Source of the DNA: Lutibacter sp.
GTDB lineage: Bacteria > Bacteroidota > Bacteroidia > Flavobacteriales > Flavobacteriaceae
NCBI RefSeq assembly: GCF_013041805.1
Contig: NZ_JABDRI010000045.1
Location: forward strand, 1 to 46,169
DNA length: 46,169 nt
Reading direction: 5' to 3'
The notes beneath the pieces were generated by a model. It was not told where the DNA came from and did not search any database. It saw only the letters and a list, made by a program, of their open reading frames with translations. The translations under genes and the position numbers were made by a program. Of this stretch, positions 26,425 through 35,467 are shown piece after piece; the first letter of the stretch is position 1, and each line of letters begins with the position of its first letter.

Positions 26425-28587
26425 TTAGTAAAATTTGCTTCTGTTATCTGTTACATCTGCCGCATCTTGCAACGCTTGAAATAATTGAAAACTTCTTCCT
26501 TTTAAATCAGTTACTTTTTTGTTACGAAACGTTTCATAATTGTCCAATTCAATTGACGTATCACGTTTTGTAACCATCACAACAAATACACCTTTTTGTC
26601 CATCAATTTTATCAGAAACTTGATCTAAACTTAACGTAGACATGGCTCCAACAACTGCTGGCTCATTTCCAACACCGGAAAGTAACGGACTTGCTAAAGT
26701 TACAGAATTTACTCTTCTTACATTTGTATTCATACTCGCTGCAATCTCTTCTAAAGTTGCTCCTGACATTTTATCCTTAATAAGGGCAGCCTTTTTCTTA
26801 TTCATAAGTTCAGGACGAATATTTAATAAAACATCTGAACTTACTACTACTCCATTTTCTTGTGTAATTCCGCTTAAAGAAACAACTACATAGGCTCTTT
26901 TTCCAAAAACGTCCACATCAAAACGTTTAGAATCATTCAATTCACGATCACTATTAAAAGCCCAATTCACAATTTGACGTTGATTACTCAATCCTGGAAT
27001 ACTTTCTGCCATTGCTTTTAAATTCATTGCAGATTGAATTTTGTATCCAGATTCCTCAGCTAAATCTTCTATTTTTTTATCACCAGATAAATCAGCTGCT
27101 AGCGTCTCAGCTTGCTCGAAAATAGTGTTCTCTGTTTCTTCAGATGCTTCAATAAGTCTAGCAAAAGTAACTAATTTAACAGCTTCTTGGTTTTTAGTTT
27201 GCTCATCGACTCTAATAATATGAAAACCAAATGCAGTTTCTACAATATCAATACTACCTGTTTTATTCTTATAAATAAAATCTGCAAAATCTTTATCAAA
27301 ACCAGCAGAAAAAGCTTGGTCTTTTCGTACCCAACCAATATCGCCTCCTTTACCTTTAGTTCCATCTGAGTTGATCTCATCTGCAACTTCAGTAAATTTT
27401 GCTTTGTTATTTCTTACTAACCTAAATACACTATCAATTGTTTTTTTAGCTTCTTCCTTTGTTTTTGTGGAAGTAGATCTTGTTGTACCTGCGTAAGGCA
27501 CTATTATGTGACTTGATTTTACAGAATCTGGCAATTGTAATGCTTCTACAATTTTAGAAATTTTATAATATCCATTATCTTTATAAGGACCAACAACATC
27601 ACCAACTGAAGCATCAAAAATTGCATTACCAATAGTTGCAGGTAATTGATTTTTATATTTATACCCATTATCAATTGACAAATCAGATTGATTATCATTT
27701 AAAAAAGCTTCATAATCTGTTGCATTTTTCAATCCTGCAATGCTAACTGTATTTTTAGCAGCATTACTATATTCTTCTCTATCATTAATAAAACCTTGAA
27801 CTAATTTTTTAATTTCAGCATCATCATTTTCTGAAGGAACAATATCAAATTTCACAAATTTTAATGATCGAGATGCCTCTGGTTTAAATCGTTTCGAATT
27901 TTCTTTTAAATATGCTTGAATTTCATCTTTTGAAACTAAACTGATACTATCAGGAATAGTTGTATAAGGAACATAAACAAATTTTGCATCCATTTTTGTA
28001 TTGTCAAAAAGATAATCTCTTTTTCCTTCTGCTAAAGAAGCTCCTAATCCAACCGTTACTAAAGAAGAATAAGCTTGACGCTCTAAGTTTTGTTTTATAC
28101 TTTTCTCAGTAGCTAACCAGTTCATCCAAGCCTGCGTATTTCCTGCATCAGCCTCATCCTTCATATTCGCAATATATTCTTTTAGCTTTTCCTCATCAAA
28201 AAGATTTATTTCATTTTTGAATAGTGGAGAATTTTGAATTTCTGGTAAAGCAATCATTGCTTCCCAAATATCCTTTTCACCCACTACAATACCAGCTTTT
28301 TCTAATTGATATTGGTACACTTTTTCACCTAAAATACTATTCCAAACAGCGTTTACAGCCTGCATTTGAGTAGCTCTACCATTACTTTGAGATCTGTATG
28401 CTTCTACTTGCTGAGCAAACTCATCTCTATCTACATCATCACCATTAATTTGGCCTACAGCGTTTACCTTATCTGAGCTGAAAAATTGTTGAATTGAACT
28501 TGGATCAAGAACAAATGCGAAAAGCGCTAAACCTACTATTAGGATTAGGAACATTGAACGATCTCTAATTTTTGATAATATTGCCAT
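26425..28587 (-). CDS. ppiD: periplasmic peptidyl-prolyl isomerase, PpiD/SurA family
   Basis: A membrane-anchored folding chaperone for outer-membrane and secreted proteins. The 720-residue protein has a single N-terminal transmembrane anchor (about residues 11-28, F-L-I-L-I-V-G-L-A-L-F-A). A long SurA_N-like chaperone region follows (35-330). One parvulin domain lies at about 345-455, with S-H-I-I-V-P, G-G-D-I-G-W-V and F-G-F-H-I-I-R-V. The extended C-terminal part resembles another chaperone segment. The domain order matches PpiD. It is probably transcribed separately from the minus-strand run upstream, from the element at 28613. Confidence 0.9.
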   Translation of the reverse strand: MAILSKIRDRSMFLILIVGLALFAFVLDPSSIQQFFSSDKVNAVGQINGDDVDRDEFAQQVEAYRSQSNGRATQMQAVNAVWNSILGEKVYQYQLEKAGIVVGEKDIWEAMIALPEIQNSPLFKNEINLFDEEKLKEYIANMKDEADAGNTQAWMNWLATEKSIKQNLERQAYSSLVTVGLGASLAEGKRDYLFDNTKMDAKFVYVPYTTIPDSISLVSKDEIQAYLKENSKRFKPEASRSLKFVKFDIVPSENDDAEIKKLVQGFINDREEYSNAAKNTVSIAGLKNATDYEAFLNDNQSDLSIDNGYKYKNQLPATIGNAIFDASVGDVVGPYKDNGYYKISKIVEALQLPDSVKSSHIIVPYAGTTRSTSTKTKEEAKKTIDSVFRLVRNNKAKFTEVADEINSDGTKGKGGDIGWVRKDQAFSAGFDKDFADFIYKNKTGSIDIVETAFGFHIIRVDEQTKNQEAVKLVTFARLIEASEETENTIFEQAETLAADLSGDKKIEDLAEESGYKIQSAMNLKAMAESIPGLSNQRQIVNWAFNSDRELNDSKRFDVDVFGKRAYVVVSLSGITQENGVVVSSDVLLNIRPELMNKKKAALIKDKMSGATLEEIAASMNTNVRRVNSVTLASPLLSGVGNEPAVVGAMSTLSLDQVSDKIDGQKGVFVVMVTKRDTSIELDNYETFRNKKVTDLKGRSFQLFQALQDAADVTDNRSKFY

Positions 28588-28612
28588 TTTAGTTTTCTTT
28601 TATTACAGTGTG

Positions 28613-28620
28613 CGAAAATA
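28613..28620 (-). promoter_or_regulatory. possible -7 element (TATTTTCG on minus strand) for ppiD
   Basis: The plus strand reads CGAAAATA, the same one-base variant of TANNTTTG as before topB. It lies 26 nt before the start codon. Confidence 0.35.
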
Positions 28621-28698
28621 CAATTTAGTATTTAATTATGAAAGTGAATTAGTTATAATTAAATCGGAAAATAGTGTTATTTTATAATAAGAGGAGTA

Positions 28699-29964
28699 TT
28701 ATTCTAATTTATCTAAAATTTTAACATACACCTCTTTAATTTTTGAGGAATCTACTGTCAACATTTTAAATTGAATATTGCTAATTTCAATAATTTCATC
28801 TTGCTTTGGAATATCTTCATTATGGTATACAATAAAACCTCCTAACGTTTCATAGGCTTCATTTTCTTGAAGTCCTAAATTATATGTTTCATTTAAGAAA
28901 TCTACTTCCAAACGAGCTGAAAACTTAAATTCCCTATCATTAATTTTATTTTCTAATAATTCTAAAGTGTCATGTTCATCAATAATTTCTCCAAACAATT
29001 CTTCAACAATATCTTCAACAGTTATAATACCTGATGTACCCCCAAATTCATCTAAAACAACTGAAATACTTTTCTTTTTTTTAATTAAAACATTTAAAAC
29101 ATTGTTTATCATCATACTTTCCGGGACAAACTCTACAGGCAACAGCATTGAATGTATGGTTTTTGGGTTTTTAAATAACTCAAATGCGTGTACATAACCT
29201 AAAACATCATCTAAAGAATTTCGATATACTAATATTTTAGAATATCCTGTTTGTATAAATAATTCGCGTAAATTTTTAATTTTTTCATGAATATCAACTG
29301 CAACAATTTCAGTACGAGGAATCATAATTTCTCTCGCTTTAACATTGTCAAACTCAAGTGCGTTTTGAAAAATTTGAATTTCAGAATCAACCTCTTCGCT
29401 ATCTTTAGCGTTTTCTAGCTGTTTTGTAATATAATTACCTAATTCTTCTTTACTAAACTCGGTTTGCAATATAGTTTTGGAAGAATTAAAAAATACTTTT
29501 AAAAAGAAATCAGAGATTGAGGTAATAAAACTTGAAATAAAATAAAATATAACATAAAAAAAATAGGCGAATGGAGATAAATACCAAAGAGTCTCGTTTG
29601 CATAACTTCTAAAAATCGCTTTTGGTAAAAATTCTGCTGTAATTAATATTATTAGTGTAGAAATAATAGTTTGAATAAGTAAAATTGAGAATTCATTTAG
29701 CGCTGTAATTGGCAAAAGCTGCACTATTAGTTCTCCCATGAAAAAACTATAAATTACCAATGCTATATTATTACCAACTAGCATAGTGGTAATAAATTTT
29801 GAAGGTTTTTTAGTTATTTTACCTAATATTTTTGGTATAAAACCCTCTTTTTTTTTCTCTAGTTCTACTTGAAATTTATTGGCAGAAACAAATGCTATTT
29901 CCATTCCTGAAAAAAACGCCGATAGTAGTAAAGAAATTAATATAACAGCAATTTGAATTTCCAT
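28699..29964 (-). CDS. CNNM/CorC-type membrane protein (DUF21-CBS-CorC)
   Basis: A 421-residue hemolysin-family protein. The N-terminal DUF21 domain (about 1-180) has several hydrophobic helices and the signature S-A-F-F-S-G-M-E-I-A-F (15-25). A CBS pair lies at about 200-330, introduced by I-M-I-P-R-T-E-I-V. The CorC_HlyC domain closes the protein after D-E-F-G-G-T-S-G-I-I-T-V-E-D. Homologues are Mg2+ or Co2+ extruders or their regulators. The gliding protein GldE shares this layout, but no gldD or ssb is adjacent, so I do not call it gldE. It starts 3 nt after the small membrane protein's stop. Confidence 0.85.
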   Translation of the reverse strand: MEIQIAVILISLLLSAFFSGMEIAFVSANKFQVELEKKKEGFIPKILGKITKKPSKFITTMLVGNNIALVIYSFFMGELIVQLLPITALNEFSILLIQTIISTLIILITAEFLPKAIFRSYANETLWYLSPFAYFFYVIFYFISSFITSISDFFLKVFFNSSKTILQTEFSKEELGNYITKQLENAKDSEEVDSEIQIFQNALEFDNVKAREIMIPRTEIVAVDIHEKIKNLRELFIQTGYSKILVYRNSLDDVLGYVHAFELFKNPKTIHSMLLPVEFVPESMMINNVLNVLIKKKKSISVVLDEFGGTSGIITVEDIVEELFGEIIDEHDTLELLENKINDREFKFSARLEVDFLNETYNLGLQENEAYETLGGFIVYHNEDIPKQDEIIEISNIQFKMLTVDSSKIKEVYVKILDKLE

Positions 29965-29967
29965 TAA

Positions 29968-30159
29968 TTAGGAATTTCTATTTTCAAAGCGTTTTCTATA
30001 ACGTTTTCTGAAAAAATACATAAAAACAGCAAGTATTGAAAACCCTAAAAATAAATAGGCCTTATTATCACCTTCACTAAAATGTATGACCGTTTCAATA
30101 ATAAATACAATTGCTATAATTAAATAACCATACTCAAATATTTTCCAAATTTTATTCAT
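29968..30159 (-). CDS. small two-helix membrane protein, 63 aa
   Basis: An unrecognised short protein with two hydrophobic helices (about residues 10-24 and 34-50) and a basic tail R-K-R-Y-R-K-R. It lies 3 nt after lptC and 3 nt before the CNNM gene, so it is surely translated as part of this run. I recall a similar small gene in this position in other flavobacteria. Confidence 0.7.
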   Translation of the reverse strand: MNKIWKIFEYGYLIIAIVFIIETVIHFSEGDNKAYLFLGFSILAVFMYFFRKRYRKRFENRNS

Positions 30160-30162
30160 TAC

Positions 30163-30723
30163 TTATTCTTTAATATTAATAACTCCACTTTGATTCTTAA
30201 CCCACCAATTTTTTAAATCTTCTGAAGCTTCAAAACCAACTCCTTTAATTGTATCTGTTAACTTATAAAAAGTAAATTTTTCTTCTGTAAAATAATAATG
30301 TGATTTCTGATCCCAAAAGATTTGTTGAGTTTCCAACTTGTAATTTTCTGCATAATTTCGAATGACAACATTATTTTTTATCTCAGAAATTTCAGTTTTA
30401 GTATAACTTTTTGCATAATCACCTTCAATTGTAATTGAATCTCCGTTTTTATCAATTGAAGTTATTTTAATTCCTTCAGGAAACTCAGAATAAGGATGAA
30501 TTGTTCTGTTTCCAAAATCTAACATAACTGGAGCCTTCATTTTTACATTAACCAGTCCAGAATCTGTGTGTTTATGATCAATAGAATAAGCCTCCCCAAT
30601 TGGTAAATTTTTATCTGCTAAAAAATCGCGTACTTCTTTTGCATCATTTGTACATGAAAAAAACATTGCTACCGTAATTATGATAGCAATGCTCTGTATA
30701 GTATTCACAACTGATTTTGTCAT
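30163..30723 (-). CDS. lptC: LPS export periplasmic protein LptC
   Basis: LptC receives lipopolysaccharide from LptB2FG and hands it to LptA. The 186-residue protein has an N-terminal hydrophobic anchor with a lipobox-like M-F-F-S-C-T near residue 24, so it may be a lipoprotein. An LptC/OstA-type beta-jellyroll follows: V-N-V-K-M-K-A-P-V-M, G-I-K-I-T-S-I-D-K-N-G and I-K-N-N-V-V-I-R-N-Y. The position between the TPR protein and the CNNM gene matches the flavobacterial order I recall. lptA and the ABC genes are not in this window. Confidence 0.82.
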   Translation of the reverse strand: MTKSVVNTIQSIAIIITVAMFFSCTNDAKEVRDFLADKNLPIGEAYSIDHKHTDSGLVNVKMKAPVMLDFGNRTIHPYSEFPEGIKITSIDKNGDSITIEGDYAKSYTKTEISEIKNNVVIRNYAENYKLETQQIFWDQKSHYYFTEEKFTFYKLTDTIKGVGFEASEDLKNWWVKNQSGVINIKE

Positions 30724-30754
30724 TGAACAAATATATCAATTATAATGTTTAAAT

Positions 30755-32113
30755 CTAGTCATTTGAGCGAACTCTAACAGTTTCTTGAATCCAACAACCA
30801 ATTTTATGAGTTGACCCTGCAGCAATACCTGCAACAAATAAATCTTTTTTAGATGGTAAATTATTCGTATACGACTTAATATATCTGTTTGCTAAACTAC
30901 TTATACTTGGATCTACAGATTTTGCTTTGATTGCTTTATTTAAAGCAGCCACATATACCATTCTTTTAGAAACTACATCTGTACCACATGAATTTGCACT
31001 TGATGCATACATACCAGCAATCACCAAATAGGCTTTACCCATTGTTGGGGCATTAGATATAGCTCTGTAAGCATAAGTTCTTGCTTCACTTTTTCTTCCT
31101 TTTTTACTCAAAATTTGAGCTACCTTTAATAAGTACCCGGCTTTCTTATAAGTATCGGTTTCTTGATCAACGGCTTGCTTAAAATAATCCATTGCCTTAT
31201 TAGTTTCTCCATTTTTCATTAAAATACCAGCATAAAATACGGATGCTTGCGGAGATGGATCAGCTTTCACATAAGCCTCTACTAAAGTATCATAAAATGG
31301 ATCATCTGTACATTCCTTATTAAACATTCTAGATACGGCTCTTCTTAACCATTCTTTATCGGTTTTCTTTTCTTCAAAATACTTTTTATTTAAAGGAATT
31401 AAATTCTCACAAGTAGATATTGCAGATATTTTTGAATCTAAACCACTTTCAACAATTGATAAATTTGTCAATATTTGTTGATATATTCTTCTGTTTTTCT
31501 TATCCCTAGAACTTAATTTTAGTGAATCTTTTGCATTAATTGCTTCAATTTTTTTAGAATATGCTTCACGCTTCACTTCAACGCCTTCCCCTACCTCATC
31601 ATACGTATCAAAAACTATTTGAGGATTTGTATCTTTATTTTTGTTTAAGATGATGTCAAAATATTTGTAGATATTTTTAGCAGACATATCTGTCGCATCC
31701 TCTTTAAAAGCCTTTTCTAACCAACCATACACTTCTTCTTCAGAAGCTCCCTGTTCAGCTTTAAATGATGCAATTTTATCATATATATCAGCAAAGTCTT
31801 TTGGGAAATGTTCTAACCTTTGGTTATAAACTCTCATCACTAAATCTGCTGCTGCAGCTTTTTCTGCTGCCGACGCATTTTCTAATTTATATTCAGCAAT
31901 TTTAATTCCATATTTATATATGTTTACTGAAAGGGTTGGGCAATTATCCATACACCACATCCAATTTTCATAGGCTGCATCGTATTTTTTTGCTTGATAA
32001 TCTCCTTTAAACAGATTATATTTAATATTACAGTCTGCATCAGCTTGTGAAAAAACTGCTGGCGCTGAAATTATTAAAAATAATAAAGCTAAAATTTGTT
32101 TTGCTTTTCTCAT
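30755..32113 (-). CDS. exported tetratricopeptide-repeat protein
   Basis: A 452-residue protein with a Sec signal peptide (I-L-A-L-L-F-L-I-I-S-A-P-A-V-F-S-Q, cleavage after about residue 23). Several helical TPR-like units follow, the clearest around residues 265-375 (Y-A-G-I-L-M-K-N-G-E-T-N-K-A-M-D-Y-F-K-Q). A C-terminal Cys-containing segment follows. It is probably a periplasmic scaffold in envelope assembly, given its place between an outer-membrane protein gene and lptC. No enzymatic motif is seen. Confidence 0.8.
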   Translation of the reverse strand: MRKAKQILALLFLIISAPAVFSQADADCNIKYNLFKGDYQAKKYDAAYENWMWCMDNCPTLSVNIYKYGIKIAEYKLENASAAEKAAAADLVMRVYNQRLEHFPKDFADIYDKIASFKAEQGASEEEVYGWLEKAFKEDATDMSAKNIYKYFDIILNKNKDTNPQIVFDTYDEVGEGVEVKREAYSKKIEAINAKDSLKLSSRDKKNRRIYQQILTNLSIVESGLDSKISAISTCENLIPLNKKYFEEKKTDKEWLRRAVSRMFNKECTDDPFYDTLVEAYVKADPSPQASVFYAGILMKNGETNKAMDYFKQAVDQETDTYKKAGYLLKVAQILSKKGRKSEARTYAYRAISNAPTMGKAYLVIAGMYASSANSCGTDVVSKRMVYVAALNKAIKAKSVDPSISSLANRYIKSYTNNLPSKKDLFVAGIAAGSTHKIGCWIQETVRVRSND

Positions 32114-32132
32114 CGTCGTATCCTTTTTAAAT

Positions 32133-33419
32133 TTAAAATATTTCTAATTTTTTGAACCATCTATCGTTTAATGAAAAACTTAATCTAAAATTAAAATAGT
32201 TCTCTTGAACCAAGTTATTATTAGTTTTACCTCTTTTACCTAACTCAAATCCAAGATTCAAATTTGATAATTGCTGACTCAATGGTAAACCTACTCCAAA
32301 AGATATGCCAAAATCATCAACGGCGGTAAAATCTGTACCATTTCCTACCCCATCTATCAATAAACCTGTTTTCTCAAACTTAAAACCAGCTCTATATGTC
32401 ACTCTATCCCAATAACTTGAAATAGAATTATATTTTGGAGTGTAAAAACCTCCAACTGCTATTTTACTATACTTATCATAACTTATTTTAGAATAGCTAT
32501 TAAATACACTACCTTCCAATTCTAACGCATTTTGAAAACTATAATCTACAGCAGCAAACCATTTATTCTTTTCGCCAATCCCAGCTCCTAAAGTTGTTTT
32601 TAGGGGAGATTTTAATTCTCCAACACTATTGGTATTTAAAATAGTATCTCTTGGTGATTCAAAAGAACTTAATGCTACTGAATACAAATACTCATTACCA
32701 TTAGTTTCAATAGTATTATCCAAATCAAAAGTCGCTCCTAAATTTAAATCTAATTTACTATTTATTTTTGTTTCGTATTGAAATCCTAAATTTAAAGAAA
32801 ATCCTTTAACATTTGAAATTGTTTCATATTTTGTTGCTAATGAAGCATCTCCTGTTTGATTGATAATACTGTTTTCAATTTTACCAAAAATATAATTTCC
32901 CTGCAAACCTACACTAACTCCTTTAAACAGTTTGTAACCAAAGTTCATAAAAACTCTATTGGTTCCTCCTTCTCCAGCATATAAAGTTGCATCTATTATT
33001 TCACTATCAGAGTTTAAAACATTTGAAACCAAAGAATACCCAACTGAAGAATTTGGTAATAAACCAAAGGTTAAACCTCCATTTTCACCAATTGGAACTC
33101 CAAAAGCCAGGTAAGACAGATATGTAGCAGCAGCACTTTGCTGATCCGAATTGTCTTTTGCACTTATATTTCTATTTTCAATTGCCAATGTGTATGTGGT
33201 AAATGATAATGAAGCTACCGATGCTGGATTTGTTAAATTTAAATGATAAACATCATTCAATGCTACTCCAATTCCTCCCATACTTAATTGCTCAACAGTA
33301 TTTATGTTGTTCTTGTCTCCAATACCAAAAAAAGAATACGCTGACGTATTGTTCGTTTGAGCAAAAATTGTGGTAGATACAAATAGTGTTAGAATCACTA
33401 CTATTATTTTTTTTATCAT
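32133..33419 (-). CDS. putative outer-membrane beta-barrel protein
   Basis: A 428-residue protein with signal peptide M-I-K-K-I-I-V-V-I-L-T-L-F-V-S-T-T-I-F-A-Q. The mature part is rich in alternating strands ending in aromatic residues, and the last residues read W-F-K-K-L-E-I-F. Near the N-terminus, S-M-G-G-I-G-V-A and N-P-A-S resemble the plug region of OmpP1/FadL-type channels. That suggests, without proving, a hydrophobic-compound transporter. The ATG directly abuts the coaX stop (TAA|ATG), so translation should be coupled. Confidence 0.75.
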   Translation of the reverse strand: MIKKIIVVILTLFVSTTIFAQTNNTSAYSFFGIGDKNNINTVEQLSMGGIGVALNDVYHLNLTNPASVASLSFTTYTLAIENRNISAKDNSDQQSAAATYLSYLAFGVPIGENGGLTFGLLPNSSVGYSLVSNVLNSDSEIIDATLYAGEGGTNRVFMNFGYKLFKGVSVGLQGNYIFGKIENSIINQTGDASLATKYETISNVKGFSLNLGFQYETKINSKLDLNLGATFDLDNTIETNGNEYLYSVALSSFESPRDTILNTNSVGELKSPLKTTLGAGIGEKNKWFAAVDYSFQNALELEGSVFNSYSKISYDKYSKIAVGGFYTPKYNSISSYWDRVTYRAGFKFEKTGLLIDGVGNGTDFTAVDDFGISFGVGLPLSQQLSNLNLGFELGKRGKTNNNLVQENYFNFRLSFSLNDRWFKKLEIF

Positions 33420-34145
33420 TTATTTTAAATTATATATCAAAATTGTGTTTAAGCCTTCCATTAAAAAAAACGGATTGGCAAATATGGTATTTTTTAATTT
33501 ATTTGCCAAGAAATTCGTATCTCCACCTGTTAAAACTACTGTTAATTCATCATTTTTTTCTTTATGTAGATTTATAAAACTATCAATTTCACTTATAACA
33601 CCATAAACTACACCTATATGGATTGCATTTTCCGTAGAATCTCCTGTAAACGTATCAATATATTTTGGCTCTAATTGTGGCAAACTACTTGTAAACTGAT
33701 GCATAGATTTGTAACGCATTTGAACTCCAGGTGAAATGGCTCCACCAAAATAATTTCCATTACTATCAATCCAATCATATGTTATGCAAGTTCCAGCATC
33801 TATAACAAGAACGTTTTTATTCGGAAACTTTAAAGCTGCATTAGCCACTAATGCAATTCTATCTACACCTAATGTCGTTGGAGTTGAATACTTATTCTGA
33901 AAAGGAACATTAGTATTCGAATTTAATTCAATTAAGTTAATTTTTGATCCTAATTTTGTTAATTGAGACTTTTTTAAAAATCCAACCGATGAAATTATTG
34001 CGTGTTTACAATTGAATTTTTTTATAAGCTCAAAAGTATCTTTTAAAAAATTTTCTTTGCTAATACTTTCATTATGAATTAATTTACTTTCTTTAAAAAC
34101 TGCAAGTTTGGTTCTTGTATTTCCAACATCTATTATTAAGTTCAT
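33420..34145 (-). CDS. coaX: type III pantothenate kinase
   Basis: CoaX phosphorylates pantothenate in the first step of coenzyme A synthesis and uses an ASKHA fold. The 241-residue protein has the phosphate loop D-V-G-N-T-R-T-K (6-13), L-G-V-D-R-I-A-L (about 94-101), the catalytic region V-I-D-A-G-T-C-I-T-Y-D, and G-G-A-I-S-P-G. It is the promoter-proximal gene of the minus-strand run, and the next start codon touches its stop codon. Confidence 0.92.
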   Translation of the reverse strand: MNLIIDVGNTRTKLAVFKESKLIHNESISKENFLKDTFELIKKFNCKHAIISSVGFLKKSQLTKLGSKINLIELNSNTNVPFQNKYSTPTTLGVDRIALVANAALKFPNKNVLVIDAGTCITYDWIDSNGNYFGGAISPGVQMRYKSMHQFTSSLPQLEPKYIDTFTGDSTENAIHIGVVYGVISEIDSFINLHKEKNDELTVVLTGGDTNFLANKLKNTIFANPFFLMEGLNTILIYNLK

Positions 34146-34164
34146 ATATATTTATAATATAGCT

Positions 34165-34172
34165 CAAAAATA
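34165..34172 (-). promoter_or_regulatory. -7 promoter element (TATTTTTG on minus strand) for the coaX operon
   Basis: The plus strand reads CAAAAATA, 20 nt upstream of the coaX start. It is divergent from the tRNA promoter. Confidence 0.45.
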
Positions 34173-34193
34173 CGATACATTTTTTAAAAATAG

Positions 34194-34226
34194 TTTTGTT
34201 AAGTCTAAAAAATACATTTATATTTG
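34194..34226 (+). promoter_or_regulatory. promoter of tRNA-Phe: -33 TTTTG and -7 TATATTTG
   Basis: TTTTG (34194-34198), a 20-nt spacer and TATATTTG (34219-34226). It is the best two-part match to the Bacteroidota consensus in the window and ends 16 nt before the tRNA. Confidence 0.65.
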
Positions 34227-34242
34227 CATCCGCTAAGGCAAT

Positions 34243-34315
34243 GGTACCTTAGCTCAGTTGGTAGAGCAAAGGACTGAAAATCCTTGTGTCCCTGGTTCGA
34301 TTCCTGGAGGTACCA
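34243..34315 (+). tRNA. tRNA-Phe (anticodon GAA)
   Basis: A full cloverleaf of 73 nt. The acceptor is GGTACCT with AGGTACC, and the D stem is GCTC/GAGC. The anticodon stem AAGGA/TCCTT closes the loop CTGAAAA (anticodon GAA at 34276-34278). The T loop is TTCGATT and the discriminator is A. The CCA end is not encoded. The T stem CCTGG/CCTGG has a U-U mismatch at the 51-63 position. It stands alone. Confidence 0.95.
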
Positions 34316-34317
34316 CA

Positions 34318-34365
34318 AAAAATTTCCGTAACAACGTTGTAAATCAATAAGTTACGGATTTTTTG
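34318..34365 (+). terminator. intrinsic terminator after tRNA-Phe
   Basis: TCCGTAAC (34325-34332) pairs with GTTACGGA (34351-34358), flanked by A- and T-tracts that extend the stem. It begins just after the tRNA. Confidence 0.8.
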
Positions 34366-34456
34366 TTTTTAAAAGATATCATATAGCGCAGAAAAAAACC
34401 GCTACAAATTAATATAGCAGTTTTTAAAATAAGTTAATATTTAGAACTACGGTTTA

Positions 34457-35263
34457 TTAATCCATAGCACTACTAGTTACTAAAAACATTTTGCTTTTTT
34501 TATTAAGCAGCTCAAGAAGCTCTAATTCGTGACCATAGTTTAACAAATCAACATCAAAAACATCATCCTCAACATATCTAATAAATTCTTCCACACGGTG
34601 CTCAGGAATGTTAAAATTGTCAATTAAAAAATTAGAAGCAAGATAATACTTAATTGATTCTACAGGAACTTCAGGAATACCTGCAGCTTTTTTATCCTTC
34701 ACTTCAAATCTGAATAATGGGAGTAATAACTGATCCACAACATTTACAATATTTAAGCCATTTATCATTCTTTTAGGTTGTGACTCTAAGCCAATTCTTT
34801 TATTTGGATCAATATTAGCATCATTAAGGTCAAGGGAGTTTCTATTTTTTATTCCAAAATACATAGCATCTTGTTTTGGACTAAATGTTGTTATATTTTT
34901 AATATCTGTTCTAATGTTACCAGTAAGCCTTTTATTTGTAATTACAACTTCATCTAATTTATTAATTTCTTCTATTAAAATAATATTCATATTTCTTGAT
35001 TCTAAAATCGCATCATTAACAACAAAATCAAATTGTTGATAACCTAAGGCTCTAACTTCTAAAAGGTCCTCCGGAGCTACTGCAATAGTAAACTCACCTT
35101 TATTATTAGTTATTACCCCAACTTTTGTGGAAGAGTTATAAATAGTTATACCGTCCATATTACTACCTTCAACAATAATTTTTGCATTAATATTTTCGCG
35201 TTTAATTTCTTGAGAATGGGCTATAATACTAAAGAATAAGAAATAATATACTAGTTTTTTCAT
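34457..35263 (-). CDS. exported protein with carboxypeptidase-like regulatory (beta-sandwich) domain
   Basis: The frame opens at 35317, but M-K-K-L-V-Y-Y-F-L-F-F-S-I-I-A-H-S-Q starting at 35263 is a clear signal peptide, giving 268 aa. Residues of about 25-100 form a CarboxypepD_reg-like domain (G-V-I-T-N-N-K-G-E-F-T-I and V-R-A-L-G-Y), as seen at the start of TonB-dependent receptors. No plug or barrel follows, so it is not a truncated SusC of normal length. The rest, to the terminal S-A-M-D, is unrecognised. Monocistronic; no TANNTTTG was found upstream. Confidence 0.7.
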   Translation of the reverse strand: MKKLVYYFLFFSIIAHSQEIKRENINAKIIVEGSNMDGITIYNSSTKVGVITNNKGEFTIAVAPEDLLEVRALGYQQFDFVVNDAILESRNMNIILIEEINKLDEVVITNKRLTGNIRTDIKNITTFSPKQDAMYFGIKNRNSLDLNDANIDPNKRIGLESQPKRMINGLNIVNVVDQLLLPLFRFEVKDKKAAGIPEVPVESIKYYLASNFLIDNFNIPEHRVEEFIRYVEDDVFDVDLLNYGHELELLELLNKKSKMFLVTSSAMD

Positions 35264-35392
35264 TTGTAAAGTTTTAGTGTAAAACAATTTGTTAAGGCTT
35301 CGTAAGACCATTAACAATTTTAATCATTTGATAAAAAAATCTTATTTCAAAATTAGTAATAATATTCCTAGATGTTAGGCAACATATTACTT

Positions 35393-35428
35393 AAAAAAAT
35401 ACCTTTTGAATTATCAAAAGGTATTTTT
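35393..35428 (-). terminator. intrinsic terminator of the single-domain fasciclin gene
   Basis: The hairpin AAAATACCTTTTGA-ATTA-TCAAAAGGTATTTT has A- and T-tracts on both sides and lies 40 nt past the minus-strand stop at 35468. Confidence 0.82.
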
Positions 35429-35467
35429 AAACATTCATTCAAATTAAGACTTTCAAAATGAGTAATA

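Noticed and set aside
28699-29964. Calling the CNNM protein the gliding gene gldE
   Set aside because: The domain layout is shared, but gldD and ssb are not adjacent and the coaX-lptC context fits a general CNNM protein.
34457-35263. Remnant of a TonB-dependent (SusC) receptor
   Set aside because: Only the regulatory-domain fold is shared; the frame is intact, has its own signal peptide, and no barrel remnants follow.
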